DNA of 64,000 bases from Chionoecetes opilio. Taxonomy: Eukaryota; Arthropoda; Malacostraca; Decapoda; Majidae. The stretch lies in NCBI GenBank assembly GCA_016584305.1, contig JACEEZ010020495.1:196001-260000 (forward strand). Reading direction: 5' to 3'. Positions 55,975-64,000 of the stretch are shown one piece after another. The notes beneath the pieces were generated by a model, which did no database searches, was not told the DNA's origin, and saw only the letters and a program-made list of their open reading frames with translations. The first letter of the stretch is position 1. Each line of letters starts with the position of its first letter. The position numbers were made by a program, and so were the translations under genes.

Positions 55975-56385
55975 ATCTGTGATGTAGTAATATCACTGAA
56001 ATCTTTTAGATGTTACTGTAAACTTTGTTAAGTGAGACCCAAGGTCAGTAGATACTAGAAAAGAGGTTTGGCAGTGGCAGGCTCGGCTTTGACATCACAC
56101 TTCACTCGCGAGCATACCCATAGGTGTGTAGTATTACAGTAGTACCTCATGTATTTGGACTAATTGGGCCAATGAGTGGTGTGAGTAATACTTTATTTAC
56201 ACTATTTATTCATTGATTTATATACCCTCCACCAAACCCATAATAAAAATTATAAACATAATTCTAGGTGAATACAGAACATTTGTAAGTCATGTAAATA
56301 TCAATAAACATAAGATAAATCATGTAAATAAATAAATCTACAGTAAAAATCCACAATTCAGTACTGTACAGGATTTTTTTTTTAT
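55975..56385. other. Spacer without a recognised gene
   Basis: AT-rich; nothing identified. Confidence 0.4.
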
Positions 56386-56390
56386 TTGTG

Positions 56391-56705
56391 CCTATAGCGC
56401 CTGTAGGCAGTGGTGACCCAGGGATTGGATGCTAGGCTCTGGAGGTTCACTTGAGGGCTCTGATGGTTGGTCCTCGCCCGTGGTGGCGCAGGCAGGATTT
56501 TTATAGTGACGCCTGTGATTAGCGGCTCATGCAGCCCCTGTGTCCTCCGATGCACTCGCAATCAAGGGTAGAGTTAATGGGCAGGGCATGTGGGTGTTCT
56601 TAGGCCACTCGACGGTGCAGAAAGGTTTTGGTTTTCTTCGGGGATCGAACTCGGGTCACCGAGAACGCCACTCGGAGACGCTAACCACTCCGCTACCGCC
56701 TCCCC
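56391..56705 (-). mobile_element. tRNA-derived SINE, family 1
   Basis: Complete minus-strand copy with intact A and B boxes at its high end. Very like the copy at 40878-41192. Confidence 0.9.
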
Positions 56706-57142
56706 AAATTGAGGTATAGTGTACAGTACTGTAAAGTACAGCACAGTATTTACACTCACCACCTCTGATGCAGTCATGATGATAATTCCTTTGAAGTCTA
56801 GTGGCAACTTATGGTAGCTTATAAAGGCACCTACTCCTGCCCCTCACTGATACTCACAATCAAAGGCAGTGGTGAATCCAGAGATTCGGAGTCCAGATCC
56901 AGCAATGGAGGTGGTATCTCCAGCTACCACCCGCTCTCAGGTGGTGACCTAGATACTACCTTCTCTTACTACGTATCCAGCAAGCCTCCCTCAGCAGGTA
57001 GTAAATGGGTAGGAAGGCCCTAACTGGCTAAGGCGAGTAAGAACGTCATCAAACTCGTCATCAGTCACCAGGCAATGACAAACTGTTTTTAAAACTTCTC
57101 GACCAATCACAAGCTAACGAGACATATTTGTGGGCAAGAATG

Positions 57143-57500
57143 GCATGCCAGGCATGAGACCACTTTCTCCTATCGCTGCTCCATCACCTCAACATAATTT
57201 TTCTTGTTTTATTTTGGAATGCTTGATTTTAAGGAGTTTTAATGTATCAGATAGTAAAATATATAAGGAAGGAGCCTGTGTTGCTAGTGATTTAGTAGTA
57301 GAAGGGTATGTGAAGTGTGTATGTGGGTTAAAATAGTTAATATTAGTATTACGGGGTGGCCGCGGCAAAAATGTTTCCCCGTCATTGGCTGCCTCGCCAC
57401 CTCAACACATTTTAAATCACCCTTATTTAAGGTGACAGGTGGTGCTACTCTGACCTAAATAATGACATTTGTATACAACAGCTCACCATAATCACTACGA
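57143..57500. repeat. Dispersed repeat, copy 2 of 2
   Basis: Matches 37376-37680 (tgcttgattttaaggagttt, ggaaggagcctgtgttgcta, cccttatttaaggtgacagg). It differs by a small insertion around 57310-57395. Confidence 0.75.
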
Positions 57501-57619
57501 TGTATAATAACAAGTAATATGCGTAAAACCCTACCCACCCTGCTGGCAGGTGGCCGCCAGCGGCCTGCCCCGCCCTGCCTACCTCTCAGGACAGCACGCT
57601 GTCATCCGCCTCACCTGTA

Positions 57620-58312
57620 TTTACCTAGTTGTGTTTTAAAGGGCCTGAGCTACACTCATGTGGTTCCATCTCTGTATCTACATTTATCATCTTTCTTTCA
57701 ATTGGTGCATATTATGTGCCGATATCACCTCCTCATTTAGTCCATTCCAAACTTCTACATTTCTATGAGGGAAGCTGTACTTCTTTATGCTGTTCAGGCA
57801 TCTCCCTTTTCCTAGTTGTTTTGTATGTCGTCTTGTGTATCGACCTTCTCCTTACTTCTGAGTCTCTCATTGTCTATTTCTTCCATCTTAAGTTATCAGC
57901 TTAAAAAATGTTATTAAGTCTCCTCTTTCTCTTCTCTGCTCGAGTGTTGGTAACTTTATTTCTTTCAACCTTTCCTCATAAGAGAGCTTTTCTAGCTCTG
58001 GTACCATCTTTGTTGCCATTCTCTGTATCCTCTCCAACTTTTTCACGTGCTTCCTTTTATATGGGGACCATACAAAAGGCAGCATATTCCATTTTTGGTC
58101 GGATCATTGTGGAAATGATCTTTCTCATCATATTTTTGTCCATGCAATGAAATGCCACTCTAATATTCTTCAACATCCGGCCTGTATGTATCTCCAAATA
58201 TTTTATTTACGTATATGTTTTTCTGGTTGTAGGTTATTCTGCATTATCACTCTCAAGTTCTTTTCTGCACAAACCTTTGCAATTATTTCATTTCTTATTT
58301 TATATGGCCATT
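57620..58312 (-). pseudogene. CR1/L2-like LINE, 3' part of a copy split by a Tc1 element
   Basis: Minus-strand thumb sequence LPFVWSPYKRKHVKKLERIQ, then RMATKMVPELEKLSYEERLK and LPTLEQRRERGDLITFFK. The tail near 57615 is tatttacctagttgt. The coding sequence is cut at TA next to 58315 and continues at 58971. Confidence 0.85.
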
Positions 58313-58314
58313 TA

Positions 58315-58968
58315 CAGTTAGCGCCATTGATATTGGCGCGAAGAATTTTTCGCCTCGTGAAGCGGCGTACGCCTACATAAATTTAAAAAAACTTCCTAAA
58401 GGAGCCTCAGATTTTTTTCTCTTAGTTCCTTTGCACTAAAGCGAGATTCAAGATCCACTTTGCGCTGTAGCACTTTCAGGGGCCTCTGAAAGGACAAATG
58501 GGCGGGCCTTTCCTGTCCTCTTCTTTTGTAGCGGCGGATCTGCTTCTCCCGCGTCGTCCTTGCACTTTTTTGTCCAGAGCTGGACACTTCTCAATGCCAA
58601 ACCGGTGATGGCAGAGATTTCTTTGTTGTCTTTTCCCCCAAGAATCAGGGAACTAATAGCTGCGATCTGTTCTTTGGTCAACTCTTTCCCTCGTCCCATT
58701 GTCCCACACGAGGCACAAAAGTAATGCACAGTCAAGGACAAAAAACACATGTGACGCAACACAAAAAAAGTGTGATCCTCTCACTCTCAATGCCCAAGGC
58801 TGACTAATGCTTTCAAACTTAGTGAGTAGATCAAAGTCAACTGTCTTTGTCTACATCTCGCGCGCCAATATCATTGACGGATTTGAACCAAGGTTTTGGA
58901 TGGTGCTTTGTTCCGCGCCATAGGTATTGGCGCAGTATGTTTCGCCCCAAAACCAATGGCGCTGACTG
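58315..58968 (-). mobile_element. Tc1-like element, deleted, TA-flanked, inside a LINE
   Basis: Ends cagttagcgccattgatatt and cagtcagcgccattggtttt (reverse), bordered by TA. On the minus strand GRGKELTKEQIAAISSLILG and KEISAITGLALRSVQLWTKK give the first transposase helix-turn-helix. A short later fragment (ESRFSAKELREKNLRLL) belongs to the second. The catalytic core is deleted. Confidence 0.88.
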
Positions 58969-58970
58969 TA

Positions 58971-59880
58971 TATCTCTTTTCACTTTTTCCAATTTCCATC
59001 ACATGACACTTATTCACATTAAATTCCATTGCTCATCTTCTGCTCCATTCGTAGAACTTGTTCAGGTCATTTTGTAGTGTTTCACAGTCTTTATAACTTT
59101 TTATTTCTCTTAATAGTTTTGCATCATCCGCAAATAGACTAATATACATTTTTATTTCCTCAGTCATGTCGTTGACGTATATTGTGAACATTATTGGTGC
59201 TAACACTGATCCTTGTGGTACCCCACTAATTGCCTTTCTCCATTCAGACTTTTCATCCTTCACCACTGTTTTAATTTCTCTTCCTCTCAGATAACTTTCC
59301 ATCCAAGTTTTGATCATCCCTGTGATTCCTCCTATATTTTCCAATTTCCATAGTAGCCTCTCATGTGGAACTTTGTCAAATGCCTTTATAAGATCTAGAT
59401 ACACACAGTCTGCCCACCCATTTCTTTCTTGTGTTGCATCAATTACTCTTGAGTAAAAGCTTATTAGGGTGATCACACATGATCTCTTTTTCCTAAAACC
59501 ATACTGCCAGGATATTATTATACCTTCATTTTCCAAATATTCCGTCCATTGCTTCTTTATTATTTTCTCACATATCTTGCATACTGTGCTAGTCAATGAC
59601 ACTGGTCTATAATTTAGTGGTTCATCTTTTTTGCCATTCTTGTATATTGGCACTATATCTGCTCTTTTCCACTCCTTTGGCACTTTTCCCATTGTTAATG
59701 AGCACTTTATTATATCATATACTGGTTCGACCAACTGCTTTCTGCACTCTTTTAAAACATAACCCGACACTCCGTCTGGTCCTATTGCTTTCCTCTCCTC
59801 CAATTCCTTCAACAATTCACAAACTTCCTCCTTCTCTATTTTTATTTTCCACCCCTTACGGATTTTTTTCATTCCTTGCG
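58971..59880 (-). pseudogene. CR1/L2-like LINE, 5' part of the split copy
   Basis: The open frame 59872-59033 (279 codons) runs from the RT linker EELEERKAIGPDGVSGYVLK and PLNYRPVSLTSTVCKICEKI through CVYLDLIKAFDKVPHERLLW (first Asp) and GVPQGSVLAPIMFTIYVNDM. YISLFADDAKLLREI (FADD) follows. All RT blocks are present and unbroken. The 5' end at about 59885 is a truncation. Confidence 0.9.
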
Positions 59881-59968
59881 GTTCATTGAATTTTTATTCT
59901 TTTGTGAATATGTACTTGTTGAAAGTTTTTATTTAAAATTTCACTCATTATTTTTTAATCTTCATATA

Positions 59969-60458
59969 CAGGTTGACCGTCACTAATCCGGCAATCAATA
60001 TTACGGTTCCATCAGTTTTCCGGCATGAATTCTGTAGCGCAGTTTCAAATTTCCCGGGTTGGCGCGCCACTGTTTTCGGGAGGCGCCGTTTGTTTTGATA
60101 GCGCTGTACCCAGAATCAGCTGTATGCTCGCTCATCCGACAGTAAATAGGCATTCCTTCTCATTTATTTGCCGTAATTGTTAAAATCTGCTGCTGTATAG
60201 CCCCATCATGGATTCGGCGAATAAAAGAAGTGGCTTAAAACGCAAACATCGCTCGTTATCGGTCGCAGAGAAAGTTAAACTGTTAAAAAAAACTTGATAG
60301 TGGTGTGTCTGTGTGAAGTGTTTGTGAAATGTACGGCATTGGGTCTTCAACAGTCTATGATATATAGTGTCAGGGGACAAAACATCAATAATCCGGAAAT
60401 TTCGTAAATCCGGCAGTCCTAAGGTCCCATGGTTGCCGGATTAGTGATGGGCAACCTG
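59969..60458 (+). mobile_element. Tigger-like element, internally deleted
   Basis: A 26-bp terminal inverted repeat starts caggttgaccgtcactaatc on the left and caggttgcccatcactaatc on the right (reverse). The ATG at 60208 opens MDSANKRSGLKRKHRSLSVA, then EKVKLLKK and a stop. That is the beginning of a CENP-B-type helix-turn-helix. The left flank is TA, the right flank is not. Confidence 0.85.
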
Positions 60459-60659
60459 GATCATATTACCTTCTTTCAGTCTCTCCACTTTGTCCTTATG
60501 TTTGATTCTTCAATAGATAAATATGTAGAACAGTTTGGGTTCTTCCTTACACTTTTCAAGTATTTCCTTCTCATAACTCTTCTCTTTCTCTCTCCTTATG
60601 CACACATTTTCATTTCTTGCTAATTTAAAATGTTTTTTTTCTTAAATTTTTATTACTTT

Positions 60660-62280
60660 ACTAATTTGGGCAAGTTGTTCACGGTGGACTCTCCAATAGA
60701 GCAGCTTCACACCACTGGGTTACAGGCAGTGGATGCCGATCCACCCATCGACGGAACTGCACCCTCTCTTGACAAAGTCAGAGAGGCTGTAGCAAAGTTG
60801 AGGGGTGGAAAGGCAGCTGGTGTTTGTAATATCAGAGCGGAGCTCCTCAAAGCTGGGGGTGAGGCCATTATCCGTGGGTTGCATGCTGTCCTGACTGCCA
60901 TATGGCAATCAGGTACCATTCTTCCTGACTGGAAAAGGGGACTGGTCGTCCCTATCTGGCAAGGGAAAGGGGACCGTCAGGACTGCAACAATTACCGCGG
61001 TATTACACTGCTCAGCGTGCCAGGCAAGGTGCTTGCCCATCTATTGCCGACACGGATCCGCAGTCATCTGCCCAAGCATCAGAGACCTGAACAGTCTGGG
61101 TTTACGCCTGGTAAGTCAACAACGTACCGTATCCTAGCGCTTCGTATCCTGGTGGAACGCCGACGTGAGTTTTGACAGGGGATGCTTGCAGCCTATGTTG
61201 ATCTCATGAAGGCGTTTGACTCAGTGCATCGTGAGTCACTCTGGGATCTTCTGCGACTTCCCGGAATTCCTGCAAAGACTATTGGTTTTATCTGTACTCT
61301 GGGACTGAGAGTGCTGTGAAGTGTGGGGGAGGTGTATCCAGCTTCTTTCCTGTTAATACAGGAGTGAGGCAAGGGTGCATCCTAGCCCCATCACTTTTCA
61401 ACACTTGTATGGACTGGGTATTGGGCAAAGTTGTAGATCAGTGATTGTGGAGCATCCCTCGGCAACACAAAGATCACTGATCTTGTTTTTGCTGATGATG
61501 CAGTAATCTTTGCTGAGTCGCTGGAGGTCCTGGTAATGGCTCTCGAGGCGCTGCACGAGGAGGCAAAGCCTTTGAGACTTGAGGTCTCCTGGCTTAAGAC
61601 CAAGGTCCAGGTGTTTGGAGGCTTACTAGATGAAACAGTACAGTCTGTTCATGCATGCGGCGAGGACATTTGATATCTTGTAAAGTTTTACGTACCTTGG
61701 TAGCGCAGTCCATAATGACGGTGGGTCACGTCAAGAAGTCTTATGGAGGATTGGCATAGCCCACGGTGTTATGGACTCGCTCAGCAGGAGTATTTGGCGT
61801 TGTCGGTACCTGTGCAGGAGGACAAAGGTCCGGATCTTCAAATTGCTTGTGATCCCTGTCCTACTCTATGGTTGTGAGACATGGACACTAAATAGCGACT
61901 TGAAGAGACAAATCGATGCCTTTGGTAATAAGTGTCTTCGCAGAATCATGGGGTATCGCTGGGATGATTACATGTCAAATCAGCAATTGCACCGAGAGAC
62001 TGAATCGAGGCCTATTACCTGCATAGTCCATCAGCGCCAACTTCGGCTATAAAGGGCATGTGGCACGCTACCCTATAACCGATCCTTCCCATCGAGTTGT
62101 ATCTGTAAGAGACAATCCAGCGTGGAGGAGGCCAAGGAGGCGCCCACAAGGCTAGTGGTTGGGGCAAGTTGATGTTTCTTGTCGAGAGCTGCTTGGTATG
62201 GGATAGGAGCCTGCATGGGGACTCGCGCGTGGTGACCCCCGGGAGTGGCGTCGTAGGGTGGGTGAGGTAACGCGCCTCCC
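60660..62280 (+). pseudogene. RTE-like LINE, copy 2
   Basis: Plus strand. The frame 60630-61175 gives SLDKVREAVAKLRGGKAAGV, VVPIWQGKGDRQDCNNYRGI and QSGFTPGKSTTYRILALRIL. Shifted frames continue with AYVDLMKAFDSVHRESLW, GVRQGCILAPSLFNTCMDW and VFADDAVIFAE. The frame 61771-62052 gives MDSLSRSIWRCRYLCRRTKV, PVLLYGCETWTLNSDLKR and CLRRIMGYRWDDYMSNQQLH. It ends RLPAYAPND with a tttctttctttcttt tail at 62300. It has more frameshifts than copy 1 (17930-19800). Confidence 0.88.
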
Positions 62281-62309
62281 GGCGTATGCCCCCAATGATT
62301 TCTTTCTTT

Positions 62310-63660
62310 CTTTCTTTGTGTCTTCTATTTATACACTCACTATTTCAGCTCTTCCTTCTCCATACTCCGCTTTTCTTACTTTCACCCCTAATTTTGTCAG
62401 TATCATAACTCCACCACCTCTTCTACCACTTCTACTTCTACACTTCATAACTCCCTTCTCCACATGTTATGTTTGTTGCTTATCATAACTTGATCATCCT
62501 CTACTAATTTATTTTCTGTTAAACACTCTACGTCTGGATCTTTATTTAATAAATAATCTTTTAATTCTAGCCTTCTTGGTATAATCCCATCTATATATGT
62601 GTACATCACTTTCGTTTCTTTTTTTACAGCATTTTTCCTCACCCCATTTTCCTTTAGTCTTTTTTCTTTATATACCACTTTCTCACCCTTTCGTTCAGTA
62701 CCCTCCAAAAAAAAGATGTTTTTTTCTTACTACGTTCTTTCTTCATTTCTCTGTTTTACTTCTTGAATTTCTTTCAACTTTTTCCTTTCTTCTTCATTCA
62801 CTGCATATTTTAATATAGACTTCCCTGAACTCCGCAGTTGATCTCAGCCTGAAGGCTCTCTCAAGAATTTCTTCTGTTGCCGTCTGTGATTTAATAATAG
62901 TTTTATGGGTCTTTCTTTGCCTTCTGCATAAGGTCCTGCATCTTACTATTTCTTCCACTTCATCTACAAATCTTGCCTCTTCTTCCTCATCATTGAGTTT
63001 CATCAAAACGTCCTTTACTGTTTCTACTTCTTCTCTTTCTCTCTTTAATCTAAACAAGATATTCTTCTCCTACAATCCAAAAATAATAACACATTTTTTC
63101 TTCTCTGCTACATCCCTTATTAAATTCTCATTACTTTTCAAAACTTTTACTACTTCTTTCTTAACATGTTCACTTTGCTCTTTCTTTTGTTGTTCTATGA
63201 CTTCTTTAAAGTCTACTTTGGATTTCTCTTTTTCTTCTTTCCAGTTATTCACTTCACCCTTCATTACAGTTTCCACTTGATCTTTGACAATTTTTTCTCC
63301 ATTCTCACATTTTGCTTTAAGTTCATTAGTCTCTTTTTTCAATTTCTCCATTTTTTTTTACTCTTCTTTTTCCTTTATATTTTGCTTTTCCTTCCTTTTC
63401 AGTTCATTTAGTTCTACTTTCAGACCTTCCACACCGTCATAGCTTCTTCTCAAACCACCAAGTAAACACTTCATACATTCGAATTCTTCAATTAGTCTCT
63501 TCACGTCTAGTCTGGTCTTATCTCCCTCTTCCTCCACCCTGATCACTGGGTGGGAGTGCAGAGTTTCCTTCTTAACTTCCTCATTGAACCCTGAGGAATC
63601 CAACTGGGTTCTTATAAACTCCTTACCTGATATTGGGGTCTCCGCCATGTTCAAAACAAA
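62310..63660 (-). pseudogene. CR1/L2-like LINE 5' part: ORF1 and start of ORF2 endonuclease
   Basis: Minus strand. ORF1 begins at about 63648 (MAETPISGKEFIRTQLDSSG) and contains a long charged coiled-coil region (63400-63130; KKETNELKAKCENGEKIV). A conserved KKKCVIIFGL follows at 63080, then EEVETVKDVLMKLNDEEEEA and SQTATEEILERAFRLRSTAE. ORF2 starts near 62620 with KVMYTYIDGIIPRRLELKDY and DVECLTENKLVEDDQVM. It stops at 62310 beside the RTE-like LINE. Two frame breaks split ORF1. This is the only copy here that shows the 5' end of the family. Confidence 0.8.
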
Positions 63661-64000
63661 TTATGTAAACAACTTTTCTAACCTCTCCTTACATAGACCC
63701 GAACCCTGCTCAGGGCCTATAAGGCCCACTTGTCTAGGTTCCTGGGCAGCTTGTTGTACTCCCGTGTAATATCTTCATCCTCTTTCTTTAGGGCTGTTTT
63801 ATGGTGTTTTTACAAGAGCCTTCAACGATCACAACACTCGATGACGATCTTGAGCTCGTGTGTGTGAGAAGAAAACAGAAGAAGATAGGTCAGCTACCAC
63901 GCCTGTGATAGCTCCATAGGATATCACCAGAGATCATAGGGTTCCTCGGGTCCAGGTCGTTTCGGCCGTATGTAATTTAGGCCGTGATGCCCAAACTGAC
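63661..64000. other. LINE 5' UTR or flanking sequence
   Basis: Sequence upstream of the ORF1 ATG. It may be the LINE 5' UTR, but no second copy is available in the window to set the boundary. Confidence 0.35.

Noticed and set aside
63661..64000. Promoter of a host gene
   Set aside because: Only adjacency to a LINE ORF1 start supports it; LINE 5' UTR is simpler.

Overview
The window is animal nuclear DNA. It has no dense gene array and no operons. Its one clear host gene has GT/AG introns, and nearly everything else is transposable-element sequence, simple repeats and degraded spacer. The mixture of CR1/L2-like and RTE-like LINEs, two tRNA-type SINE families, Tc1/mariner, pogo, piggyBac, Merlin and hAT DNA transposons suggests an arthropod, most probably a decapod crustacean. 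That assignment is inference.

Host gene: the C-terminal five exons of an M1 aminopeptidase N-like peptidase lie on the minus strand, at 49784-49563, 49200-49051, 48886-48764, 13824-13602 and 3500-3327 (stop codon and poly(A) signal at the low end). All four exon junctions keep frame. They encode about 297 residues of the ERAP1-like C-terminal domain. The upstream exons with the zinc-binding catalytic domain are outside the window or not recognisable. Introns of about 10.1 kb and 34.9 kb hold most of the mobile DNA described here.

Layout: 1-3.3 kb, spacer downstream of the gene with a LINE 3' scrap. 3.5-4.3 kb, LINE 3' remnants. 4.3-12.8 kb, a plus-strand LINE broken by a foldback element (4460-5405, 7-bp target duplication) and by a 6.3-kb element with about 550-bp terminal inverted repeats (about 6055-12344). 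The large element carries a minisatellite transposon (6756-7922) and a broken gene that is itself split by a TA-flanked element (8921-10591). 14.4-17.9 kb, SINE, Tc1 and mariner. 17.9-19.8 kb, RTE-like LINE. 20.3-24.1 kb, second minisatellite transposon, Merlin remnant, hAT/ZMYM1-like transposase. 25.0-26.7 kb, two nested pogo elements. 27-43 kb, LINEs, simple repeats, MITEs and SINEs, including a 2.76-kb inverted-repeat element (30599-33357) inserted in a LINE. 43.3-48.7 kb, pogo-like, SINE and foldback elements. 50.6-54.5 kb, a Tc1-related element interrupted by a TTAA-flanked piggyBac-like element that itself holds three further elements. 54.5-56 kb, Gypsy remnant. 56-64 kb, SINE, LINE, Tc1, Tigger, RTE-like and LINE ORF1 copies.

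Most unusual: the 2.76-kb element encodes no DDE transposase that I can recognise. It encodes a broken protein resembling FEN1/XPG-type nucleases, followed by a cysteine-rich CXC-like tail. The 6.3-kb element carries what looks like the N-terminal half of the same protein family. Together they suggest a transposon lineage built around this nuclease-like protein.
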